Source of the DNA: Hemerocallis citrina | Taxonomy: Eukaryota > Streptophyta > Magnoliopsida > Asparagales > Asphodelaceae | NCBI GenBank assembly: GCA_017893485.1 | Contig: CM030367.1 | Location: 85,380,853-85,444,852, forward strand | Length of the DNA stretch: 64,000 bases | Direction of reading: 5' to 3' | Shown: positions 33,681 to 44,639 of the stretch, piece after piece | Layout of the letters: each line of letters begins with the position of its first letter | Position numbering within the stretch: the stretch's first letter is position 1 | Notes under the pieces: model-generated | What the model saw: only the letters and a program-made list of their open reading frames with translations | Told to the model about the DNA's origin: nothing | Databases searched by the model: none | Made by a program: the position numbers and the translations under genes

Positions 33681-34334
33681 TGGATATACAGCAAGGAGGT
33701 GATTCTCCAGAGTTAGAGTGATTCTTGCGGGATGTTCACGTGTTTACACTTGTACAGCTTGGCGGGTTGTGTACCGGAGCTGGGGTCTATTCACAGAGTG
33801 TCTAATCTTGTCTCTGTCACCGATGTAGTTTTCATAGCGAGAGATTGAACCCTAAAAAGTGATGAACGCTAAGGGCTTGCCCTCAGACCTATGTAGAATG
33901 GGATGCATAGAATCCAAACAAGTATGCATTAGTGTGCATTGTGTTTTCATGAACATTGTTTTATGCATTTTTTCATTGTTTTCCTAAACACACTTATTCA
34001 TTTAGTGTAGTTTCACGTGTTGATTTTGTGAATCTTTTATCGTTGTTTTATTTTATGTTGTACGACAAGTTTGTGATTGTGAGATTGGAGGAATACTATT
34101 ATTATAGTATTGCGTCAGTTTTATTCAACTGATGTGCCGACTTTTCCAGTCAATTTTTCCGAATTTGCGAGTAAGTGGCTTGAGCAAGGTTAAAGCTTGG
34201 ACCTTGAGATGACTGAAGTTAAAATGTTGAGATGTATTATAATAAATATGTTTAATTTTTCACTGTGCATTGTAGTAAAGAACTATTGTAAAGAAAAGTT
34301 GTAATTTTTCTTGTGTTTATACTGTGTTTAGTAC

Positions 34335-34630
34335 TACTGGACTAGTAAGTTGTTAAATGGAGGAGCCATAAATCGATACATCTCAAAGCCGCCAAACAAT
34401 ATCTCTGTTACATCAAAGCTATATTAATTATACTTTACATTACTCTTAAACTAGTGATTTTCAACTTGTTGGATATTCCAATAGCAAGAATTTGTATCCT
34501 AGTTATTTGGGAGAAACGTCTTTCGAATGATTTCTAAGAAACATTCCATAGTTACTTTATCTACCTGTAAGGCTAAATAAGTTGCAGCTTCTTCATGTAT
34601 CTCATGCTATATGGTTGACGTGGTTTTTCT
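34335..34630 (+). pseudogene. copia RNase H fragment
   Basis: Across shifting frames the plus strand reads GLVS, MEEP, HLKAAKQYLCYIK, then FQLVGYSNSK, then SKKHSIVTLSTCKAK and VAASSCISHAIW. These are the successive blocks before and within copia RNase H. At least one stop and two frameshifts are present. This is a separate copia from the one at the left edge. The following 50 bp (to 34681) and 41709-41760 flank the nested solo LTR and probably belong to the same host sequence. Confidence 0.8.
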
Positions 34631-36004
34631 CTCATGGCTCTGATACTACTATGTTGGGGGATGATAAAATATAGATATTACTGTAACCCCCATTTTAATC
34701 TATACAAAAAATTTCCTGTATTCATGTATTTGAATTTCCTATAAATTCTGCTATTCTTTGAACCCAATTGTATACAATCTGATGTTCAAGTCTTATTTAA
34801 ATTCTCCCTAATCATCATTTGTATTTGTAGCTATTTTCATATGATTATAGATTTTAACCCGAGTTATATTCCGTTCTATAATCTTAATTCTTTTTTTCTT
34901 GATAATGTATTTTAACACAAAATTTACTGCATTCTAAAATTTTATTTTTCTTATTCGGTCGATTACTTATATTCTAGCCTAAACAAAGTCCGATTTTGTT
35001 AACTGCCTATTGATAAAGTGTGAGACCATAAACTCTATTTTATTTTAATCAATTTTATATATATTATCTGATCATTATTTTGAAACGCAAATAAATCTTG
35101 TTCTCTTAAACTCAAATTGCATCCATATGCTCACTCAATTACTTTTAGAACCCGGAAGTTATATTTTAGTAGTAATCGACTATTTAACTAGAATTTATTA
35201 TTGATTATTTTTGTAAAGCACAAAACTTCATTCTATTATTTGATCAATTGATTTTTTAGTGTGGGTAGCTCATCTCTTATTGGATCCTAACCCAAACCCG
35301 CTAACCCACATACCAGAATTCCCACTAACAACCAATTCCCAGATTACCTCCCCATGATCCTCAATATCTGCTAACTACCTCATATCTCCTGATTCTTCTA
35401 TCACGCTCATTCTTATTCTCTTCTTCTTCCTTCATCACTAACCAAACTCTAAACTCTAATTAATTAAGCCTAACCCTAATTACCTCTCTCTCTCCCGACT
35501 TCCTCTTTCTCCTCGTCTCCTCCATCCCGCCGGTTGCCATCCCGAGCGCACCCTCATCGACAGCCCCCACCATTGCCAACCGCCATTGTCGCCCAGTCAC
35601 CACCACCGCAACTCCAGTCTCCCCTCTTCAACTTCCACCGTTCGACCCCCGCACCCCGATCGTCCTAGACCTGCACCCATTGACCACTGGAGCTCCACTA
35701 TCGTCGACCGCAAAAGCCCTTGGTCTCCGCCATCTACTGCACCCCTGCACCCCCTGCCATCCTCGTCAGCCCCACCCCGTTAACTGCCGCCTGTCGTTGC
35801 CTGCCTCCACCGCAGCACAACGACCACCACCCCTACAGCTGTCGATGCTGTCGTCGTCACTTTTGTCTTCGCTGTCTCCTTGCTTATTGTTGCTGCTGTT
35901 GCCGCTTGCTATTGTTGTTGTGTTCTTGCTATTGCACGTGTCACCGCATGCATTGCCGTCAGGATTCTCGTCCCGTAATTCTATCATATTAATCGTCGTA
36001 TATG

Positions 36005-36041
36005 GCAAGTCTCCTTGAACACTATTGTTATTCTAGTTCAA
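36005..36041 (+). promoter_or_regulatory. donor-like GCAAGT and hairpin
   Basis: GCAAGT at 36005-36010; TTGAAC (36015-36020) pairs with GTTCAA (36036-36041). Confidence 0.5.
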
Positions 36042-36113
36042 AAATCGGTTATCTCCACAAGTAGTTCGTATTTCTATTATCGTAATGAATTACTTTGATA
36101 CTCTTCAAAGGGA

Positions 36114-36147
36114 CTACTATGGATTCATCGGCGAAACCAAGTAGTAG
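36114..36147 (+). other. hairpin with conserved 20-nt loop (copy 1)
   Basis: CTACTAT (36114-36120) pairs with GTAGTAG (36141-36147), six Watson-Crick pairs and one G-U. The loop GGATTCATCGGCGAAACCAA is nearly identical in two other family-1 LTRs, whose stems differ on both arms. Confidence 0.6.
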
Positions 36148-38472
36148 TTTCCTTTTCGTGACATACCATTGCACCAATCCCAAGCTTTGTATCTCCATAT
36201 GCATGCACTACATGCACACAACTAGAAATGCTCATATATTGACTGAATGCATATCGAGTGAATATGATATTGCAACTTGATTTATAGTAGTGTTAAATTG
36301 TTGGGTGAATTGTAGGAATCCATCTTAATTGCTAATATAGATGGTTGTTCAATTCATGCTATAAAATTATGTGAGTTGCGTATTTTGTTGATTACATATG
36401 AATTGGGTTTTCTACTATTTTGTTGGTTGTTCCATGTTGCATTAAGGTTTTAGCTCTGTTGCTGTTAAAATAAATCTGAACTTTATAAAAAGAAATTGTA
36501 GATTTATGAGTCTAGTTTCCAGAACATTCGACAAATCTAAATTCCGACTTATAACCTAAAACTTATCGCACTTTTAGTACTGCTCACTTTTGATTTCTAG
36601 ACCTGCTGTTTAATGTTACACCAACATGATTTCTAGACCTGCTCACTTTTAATTAATATACAATGGAAACAGTAGAATTTATGCTTGATTTTCCCCTGGG
36701 AGTTGCTAGACAAGTTTAGGTTTCATCTTACAATTTTGATCAGATTTTATATTGAATTTACAGTCCCGTTACTCATGCAAAATGTTAACATTAGGTTTCT
36801 GCCAGAACACTTAACCTGTAAAGAATAGACTAATTGGCCTAGCTGTGGTCAGAATCACTTATAACTTGATAAATATATGTTGTAGCTCCATGAATCTAGG
36901 ATCTAGACCATCTGACGGTTTTGTGATCTGACTCTTGAATTGCAAGATGCTCAAATTTTACTACTGTACCGTCATGATTTCAGATTTACTATTTTGTAAG
37001 GACGTCATCGTGTTTAACTAATTGAAACAGTAAGATAAATTATGAACTAGGGCCCAATAATTTAAGAATACTAATGAGCAACTCCAGGAAGTAGAATGTA
37101 ATTTTTGTAAGTATTTTGGCCTAGTTTTAATCGATTTACACCTATAATAATTCTTGGTTTGAGTTGCTGCCTGAATAGCAAACCCATAAAAACTAGCCAG
37201 TAGACTAAATTCCTGTAGTTTCAATATGTCGTGTAAATATGCGTTGGAACCGGTAGGGAGTCTAGTTTCTAGAAACCCTAACGGAACCTGGTTTTCTTTC
37301 CTATAACAACGGGAAAACTGATTTTTGTACAACAATGTCTTGTTGTCCAGAATGTGTTTTGTGTTTTTAAACATATTCATGTTTGATTTCTTGCATCTAG
37401 TGGATAGAACTAGTTATACCATGCATTGCATTGTCTTGACATTTTGTGACATCGCCTCAGTGCTCCTACACTCATTTCATGTTCACATTGAACATAATAA
37501 AATAATAACAAGCTGAGGTAATAAGGGTCGACTTAGTAGTGGACATCATCAGAGGCTGTACTCGAAGAAGGGCCCCTTGTCTCGTTATTGTTATCATTAT
37601 GGATTGTGGGTTATTGATTGTGAATCGTGGAATATTGATTGTAAATTCTTGTTTATTGTGCCGAGTACACGACCTGTATAGTTCACCACTATAGTCTAAA
37701 CGATCACTGTTTGTATGCACCGAACCTGTGGTATGAGTCACTATATTACGTGCATTAGATAGGATAATAAAACGCTAAAATACCTAGAATTGATACTTGC
37801 ATTTCCTGATCCTTATTATTGTCATTGGCATTGATTATTGCTCGTAATCATTGATTATTGTTGCAACTATTGATTATTTCTCGACAACTCTAGACCCTTG
37901 AGCTCATCATTTAATTCTTGTTATTGCTTTTGATTTTGTTCTCCTTCATTTTTCTTGATATACCTTGCTTCCTTTGTCCCTTGCTTTTTACTACTTGCTG
38001 TCCGTGACTTGCTCTAACAGACAAGTTTTCTCCCTCTTTAGTTGACGAGTTCGCAGGAACCCAAGGTGAGCTTAACGAAGGATTGGGTGAGCGAACGTTC
38101 TAGTGGATGAAGCCGCTTGTAGTCTACAATAACTATTTGATTCATGTTTCTTTATTTCCTGCATTGTTTGTAACCCATATTTCTGTTTTTTTTATTTGTA
38201 TTTCTTCTTTCTTAAATTTTGTATTCGGAATTATTTTAATAATATTTTTTTGCTATTCCTTTGTCTCGTTTGTTCTTTTTTGATCATCTGTATTCTTTTG
38301 GCTTGAACCCTGCAATTTTGGTGCACTGCTATTTTTATTCTTTTGTGCTTTGGTTTATTTTGATCCATTATATTCATATCACCATTTTTATTATCCATTC
38401 TCTCTTTTTGGATCCTAAACCCATGCCCTTTAACCCGTTAACCCGCAACCCAAACCCAACATCCTAATACCC

Positions 38473-38482
38473 TATATAAATA
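38473..38482 (+). promoter_or_regulatory. TATA box, family-1 LTR
   Basis: TATATAAATA, followed 40-60 bp later by a CT-rich stretch (TCTCTCTCTATCTCTC) and the GC-rich leader. Confidence 0.6.
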
Positions 38483-39102
38483 CCCATTAAACCCTAATTA
38501 TTAATTAACTCTATTTTAATCTCTCTCTCTATCTCTCATCCCACCGCTCTCTTCCCTTTCCTCTGTTTTTAGCAAAACACATCCCCCACTACCGCCTCAC
38601 TCTCCCCTCCTCCGTCGCTACGGCCATCGCCCCACCCCAGTCCTCCACCTTCTTCCTTCATCCCGTCCTCGTCACCAGCCCCATCGAAGCACCCCCATCC
38701 ATCCCCATTGACCGAAGCCATCACCCTGTCTCCACCAAGCACCGCCAGTTCCCTCGATGCCCAACCATTGCTGTTCGACCTCCGCCCTCGTCTCCACCCT
38801 TGAACCCATTGCACCTCGTCGATCGAACACCCCTGCACCCGTCGCAATCCCGCTGCCCCTGTACACTACAACCCTGCTATTGTCGATGCATGCACTTCGG
38901 TCGCCCTAGCCAACAGCCAGTGCCGCTATTTCTGCTGCCGCTTTTGTTTGCTGTCGATCTTGCTGAACTTGGTATTATGTGCGTTGCACGTGTAGTTGCT
39001 ATTGTCCCTTGCACATATTTCTACTACGTGTTTTGCACGTGTATTATTTCCGTTGGAATCCTGTCCCGTTATTCTTTCATGTTCGAAGTCGTCATCAATA
39101 AG

Positions 39103-39146
39103 GCAAGTTTTTCTTGAACTAGTTTTATTTTTTTCATTTTCAAGAA
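39103..39146 (+). promoter_or_regulatory. donor-like AAG|GCAAGT and 8-bp hairpin
   Basis: GCAAGT at 39103-39108 is preceded by AAG, matching the strict context of GC-AG introns. TTCTTGAA (39111-39118) pairs with TTCAAGAA (39139-39146). Confidence 0.5.
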
Positions 39147-39218
39147 TTTCCTTTGATCTCCGCAAGTAGTTCCCTTTTTAGTTATCATATTTTTAACTGT
39201 TTGAACCATTCAAAGAGA

Positions 39219-39252
39219 TTATTACGGATTCATCAGCGAAACCAAGTAGTAG
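39219..39252 (+). other. hairpin with conserved 20-nt loop (copy 2)
   Basis: TTATTAC (39219-39225) pairs with GTAGTAG (39246-39252) using five Watson-Crick and two G-U pairs; the loop GGATTCATCAGCGAAACCAA differs from copy 1 at one base. Confidence 0.6.
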
Positions 39253-41079
39253 TTCTCTTTTCGTGCCCCTTTCCTTTGATTCAAACCCAAGCCCGTATAT
39301 ATTCACATGCATACAAGAAATAAATATTAACATGTATATGAACTTTGATGATTGAATGCTTTTCATTTGAATGTGATGATCATGCTACGTTGATAATAAT
39401 TTGTCTCATCAAAAGTAGAATTCCACCTTAAAGATTGATTATGAGTTTCTGTAGTTTTGCTTTGAAATCATATGCATGCTTGGTTGTTTTCTTGTCTTTT
39501 AATAATAACCTACTTGCTGGCATGCCGTTTGCTCTATGTTGATTTGAGTTTTTGACCTAGTTTCTGTCGTAATTTAATAAAACTTTGTTAACATCATCTG
39601 TAGTTTTTTGAATCTATTTTTCAGAACTTTTTACAAAACTAGATTCCGATTTACGAGCTGAAAGATATCAAATTTTTAGTACTGCTACATTTTTCAATTT
39701 CCATATTTCTGTCCAGAAATACATCAACTTGATTTCCTATTGAAATAAAATGCTAACAACATAATTAGAACTTGAAATTTTATATTTTGTTACTAGACAT
39801 GACTGAAAATCACCCTATTATTTTTGTAAAATTATTTGATAATTTGCACACCCTTTATAAATGTGAGAACTTGACTCTAGATTGCTGTTAGAACACTAGT
39901 TCAGTAAAGAACCCGATTGTTGACCCATGTATAGATAACATCATTTAGAAATCAATAAATGAACTGTGTGTCTGGAATCCAGACCATCTGATAGTTTTGC
40001 AATCCGACCTATAGATCGCAAGATATCCTTATTTTCGTACAGTGACGCCTGAATTCTAGAATGCAGTTTAAATATGCATCACCCTGCTTAATTAATTAAA
40101 AAAGTAGATCAAATTTGAGAAATAAAATCTGAGATTAATTTTGTTGTTACTAAACACTGTTAGAAATTGAAATAAATTTTTATAAGATTTTTAAAGGATC
40201 TTACAGTCTACTTTTATATACAAGTATTTTGACTCTGATATGCTGTATGTACATATAATCAGTAAAGAATGAACTTATAAGCTTGATTTCTTTATTCATT
40301 ATATATCGTATGTATATTCGCTGGAACCGGCAGAGAGTCTACTTCCCAGAATCTCTGACGGAAACTAATTTGCTTTCTTGTAGCAACAGAAAATTTGAAT
40401 TTTGTACAGAAATGTCTTGCTGTCCAGAATGGGAGCTTTGTGTTTTGCTTATATATCCATGTTGATTTCACATCTAGGGAATAGAATTAGTTGTATCATG
40501 CATTGCATAGTCTCGACATCTCTTTGACATTATTCCTACACTTTTAGTATCCATTGCATATTCACATTTAAGTATAATAAAATATTAACAAGTCGGGGTA
40601 AATATGGGTTGACTTGGTAGTGAACAATCGGAGACTGTATTCAGTAGGGCTCCATGTTCTAGATTGATTATGGTTGTGAATGGAGGATTATTGATTAGGG
40701 AATATCGATTGTTAATTGTTGATTATTGTGCTAAGTACATGATCTGTTGAGTTCACCATCATAGTCTAAAATGATCATTGTTTCCATGCCCCGAAACTGT
40801 GGTATGGGATACAGTCATACGTGCATTAGTTAGGATAATAAAATATTAATTAACCTAGGATTGACACTCGCATTCTTGATTACAATTACCGTTTATTGCA
40901 TCATGAATTCTAGACTTTGATTCTGTTATAAACTTTTGTTATTGTCATTGATCTTTGACTTGGCTCTAGCTTACTATTTCTTGACAAACCACATTTTTCC
41001 TTGCTTCTTTGCTTTTGCTACTTGTTGTACGTGACTTGCTCTAACGGACATTATTTCTTCTATTTTAGATCGTGAGTTT

Positions 41080-41083
41080 GCAG
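41080..41083 (+). promoter_or_regulatory. candidate 3' splice site
   Basis: TTTCTTCTATTTTAG then GAGTTTGCAG before GTACAAAAGG; equivalent CAG or CAAG sites lie at 38056 and 61812 in sister LTRs. Confidence 0.35.
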
Positions 41084-41760
41084 GTACAAAAGGAAATTTG
41101 AGTCGAGGTCTTGGTGAGCAAACTTTTTGAAGATCGAAGCTAGACTATTAGACTATTATAGTTATATTATGTTATTTTCTTATTTTATCGACTTTATCAT
41201 ACTTTGTATTTCGGACTTGTGTGTCCCGAAGTTTACTTTTCCCAGATGTTCGATATTTTTAGTGAATTTATTTCATGATTATTTTGGAGTTTATTCTTTG
41301 TTTAAGTGGTTATTCTTTCTTGCATGGTTGTATTCTCGTGTATATTGTTGGGTTAATCTGTTACAGCTATGCATGGTATTCTTATCATTCGTTGTGCCTT
41401 TGTTAGGTGCTCGTCTTTCCGTATCTAGGGAAGCGGGACGTGACATTGTTATTTCCCCTACTTTGTATTCCGGACATTGTTGACCCGAAGTGTGTTTCTC
41501 CTAGATGTTGGATATTACTTTGGTGGATTATTTCATGTTATTGAAATTTACTTATTGTCTGTGATTGTTTATCCATGCGTGGTTGTGTTATTTTCTTCAT
41601 ATTATTGAGTTAAACTGGTACAACTTATGGATGACGTTTACATCATTCGATGGGCCTCGGTTACGTGCTCGTATTCCCATACTTTGGGAAGCGGGGCGTG
41701 ACAATTACTTTCTTACTTATAAATATGAGAATTACATAGTTATATGTAAACTTTTATATA

Positions 41761-42398
41761 TATAACCCCGGTTTCCAATATTTCAAATTTTCTTCTATAA
41801 CTTTTTTTCGTTCTCATTCTTGTAATTTGATCTTTGTATTTATTTTTTTATTATGGATTTTATCGATCTGAAACCAACTGTATTCAATCTATTTTTCTCA
41901 TGCTGAACCCTTAGATTATTTTGTACACTCTACTCACATTTTATCCTTGTGTCTTGAGTATCCTAATTAGCCCATTTATAAACTTATTTAATTGTCTATT
42001 TGGATCCCAAATCCAAACCCATCTCTTACTAGATCCTAAACCCAAACCCACATACCCTAATTCCCAATAACAACCAATCCCCAGATTACCTCCCCATGAT
42101 CCCCACTATCTCCTAACTACCTGATTAATCCCCCTGTCTTTCTCTCTCTCTCTCTCCTTCTTCTTCTTAATCCACCACCCAAAACCCCAACCCTTCATCT
42201 TCCTGTACAACCCCCCCCCCCCCCATGTTCACCCCCTTATTGAGCAACCCCCTTCTTCTTCTTCCCTGTGAACCCGCCGACCGCCAGCACCCAAACTCCC
42301 CCGAGCGCAACCCTATGCCCTCATCGCAACCAATCACCATCCGCGACTTGAGCCCCCTCGCTGCACTCTCCCACCTTGCTACTCGACTGCACCGCTGC
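41761..42398 (+). repeat. gypsy LTR family 1, 5' part (split LTR h)
   Basis: Begins TATAACCCCGG (a TGTAACCCC variant) and closely follows the LTR at 34682 (shared CAGATTACCTCCCCATGATC). It stops at 42398 where the minus-strand chromovirus begins and resumes at 59799. A C-run of 16 lies near 42209-42224. Confidence 0.85.
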
Positions 42399-44639
42399 TA
42401 TCATGCCCCGCTTCCCAAAATACAGAATACGAGTATATGACATTGGCCCAGCAAAGACTAACGTCACTCATAAGCTGTTTATATGATCAACTCAACAATA
42501 TAATCAATACAGAATAAATACGCAGACAATAATAATAATCTCATAAAAAATAATACTTGGAATGAAGCAATATAAAATATCCAAATACAATAATCCAACG
42601 TATGGAAACAAATAATAAAATCCGGGACATCAGCCCAATACAATAATAAATCCAATCTCAAATAATAATAAGTCTCAATACATTAAGTTCAATAAAATAA
42701 TAAGCAACTATAATGCATTAAATCTTCAAAATGTTTGTTCTACAATTCCAGCAGGTAATTCTCCATGATCACCTGTGAACACTTCATCTAAAAAGAGAAG
42801 AAAATTTTTCCTTAGAGCAATTCATGGACAGCAAGTAGAGAAAGCACAGAACAATGAAATATCGATATAACAATGAATTCAATGGATCAATAGGAATCAA
42901 TAACATGGGACAATAGCATTAATCAATATCAAGATAATCAATACAATGGTTATAAACAATCTTTCAATAATCAATAACAATATTCAATGATCAATATCAA
43001 TAACACTCGGTCAATATTCGATATCAATAAGAACAATGACGAACAATATGCAATGTCGATGTTGTATCAATCTTAAGTCTGTTGTTCATTTTAATCCTAA
43101 CTATGCACGTACTACTGCATTCCATCCTACAGGTTCGATGCATACAATCAATGTCGTTTATACTTAAGTGGAAGATTCTATAGATCAGCATTGGTGCACA
43201 CTGGTTAGCTCAATAATAATAAAACAATACACGATCAATTGGGATACTATGTCAGTAATCCAATAATAAACCGATAACAATAATATTTGCCAATACACAA
43301 TATTTTGGGAACATGGCCCACACTACCTTGTACATTCAGTATATCGTCAACTACTTCAGTCAATCTCTTAAACCCCGACTTATTAATTATTTTATTAATG
43401 CAACAATACAATATATAAATATGAGACATGAAATGAACGTTGGTAATAATAGGGAAACAATAGGATGGTAAACAATGACAATAACTACTTAGGAACATGC
43501 AATACAACATACACACTTCGATTCATACAATACTACGATGTAGGAATAATTAAATTAAGAAAAACTGAAAACTGAAATTCTGGACAGCAAGAGTAGTCTG
43601 TACAAAAATGTAATTTCCCACTGCTGTAGAAATCAAAAAATGAACCCGTCAGAAATTCTGGAAACTAGACTTCCCAAATAATCCAACGCATATTTAAAGT
43701 TCAAAACCTGACAAAAGTAGCTAAGTCAGACATAGCGTTCTTTATAGATTTTATGTTCAGGCAGAAACTCGACATCATGTTGATATAATTTTAGAAATAG
43801 CAAAAACTCGATATAAAATTCATTACAAATATTTATTAAACTCCTAGACATGTCAAATAATGTTCTGAAAATTTTTAGAGCAATGTTTTTTCATTTGATC
43901 AGCCTTTTAACATTTTAAACATCAAATATACAAGAATCTGAAAATCTGGAAATAAAAACACAGCTGTAGTAAAACAGGCATAACTTTTGCTACACAACTC
44001 GGAATTCTTAAATTCAAGATGTTCTGGAAACTAGAAAGATAAGGCTACAATTCTTATTCAGAAAGTGATTTATTTTAAGATCATTTACTGGGTCGAAAAT
44101 AGCAGACAAGATACAGCTAGTAAACAACATACAAGTTTTTTGGATATTTTTCATGAAACAAATTAATTAGACATGATGGGTATCAATTCTATTAGTCGAT
44201 AAACTTCTCAATCCGCATGATGGGTATAAAAACATGATCAATAAATTTAAGAACTCATACATATAATAATTTTTCATCAACCAAACCACAATCAATCAAT
44301 CAAACATACAACCTAGCAATCATTTCTATAATAGATTAATTGTGTGATAATTATATGAATAACCCTATTCTCAATTCTATATACACACATGAAAGATTCA
44401 GTCCTTGGAGTCAATAGAGGCACGAAGTCAAGTAAATTGGGTTTAGCTCGTAAACTCTCAATATACCCAACGAAAGAGATGAACAATGTACAATACGATA
44501 AACGATGGGATCTACTTGTAAGAGTTATAATAAAACTTGAATTTGATTCAATAACAATTCAAAAGAAAAATGACTTGCCTTATGGACGATGAAATTTAAT
44601 ACTAAGAATAACGGGATGAGAATCCCGGAGTAACGAACC

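Larger units (their letters stand above)
28334..34330 (+). repeat. gypsy LTR family 2, truncated at 3' end, with nested solo LTR
   Basis: It begins TGTAACGCCCC and matches the LTR at 7820 through GCACGTGCAAAACATGTGC. It carries a donor-like GAGGTGGGTAAC (about 28934-28945), the GAAGTCCGGTAGGGTAG block (about 30402) and, after the nested LTR, the terminal blocks CCTCAGACCTATGTAG (about 33881) and a CGTCAGTT hairpin (34113-34134). The expected GTTACA end is missing; near 34330 it runs into a copia fragment. Net length is about 3.1 kb. Confidence 0.8.
38169..41445 (+). repeat. solo LTR, gypsy LTR family 1, TSD TTGTT, nested in another
   Basis: Begins TGTAACCCATATTTCTG and ends GGGAAGCGGGACGTGACA; TTGTT precedes (38164-38168) and follows (41446-41450). 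Length 3277 bp. Removing it joins the outer LTR smoothly (TTTCCTGCATTGTT to ATTTCCCCTAC). Landmarks are TATA at 38473-38482, GC-rich leader 38530-39060, donor-like GCAAGT with 8-bp hairpin (39103-39146), conserved-loop hairpin (39219-39252) and acceptor-like TTTGCAG ending 41083. Confidence 0.95.
34682..41703 (+). repeat. solo LTR, gypsy LTR family 1, TSD ATTAC, with nested solo LTR
   Basis: Begins TGTAACCCCCATTTTAATC and ends GGGAAGCGGGGCGTGACA, with ATTAC before (34677-34681) and after (41704-41708). Another family-1 solo LTR occupies 38169-41445. Net length is about 3740 bp. It has a GC-rich leader (about 35490-35970), donor-like GCAAGT with hairpin (36005-36041), an invariant-loop hairpin (36114-36147) and an acceptor-like TTCGCAG ending at 38056. 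ORFs at 35586-36018 are low-complexity leader translations. Confidence 0.94.

Noticed and set aside
34640..34660. GGCTCTGATACTACTATG resembling an initiator-Met PBS complement
   Set aside because: The match to GCTCTGATACCA is broken and there is no LTR end at the expected distance.
35586..36018. Pro/Ser/His-rich ORFs, with similar ones at 10288-11077, 38569-39117, 42225-42440, 48524-49019, 57334-57912, 59064-59497 and 59733-60223
   Set aside because: All lie in the GC-rich leader of family-1 LTRs or their MITE; frames and lengths are not conserved between copies.
42209..42224. Run of C considered as a telomere-like or regulatory tract
   Set aside because: A simple homopolymer; may also be a length error in sequencing.
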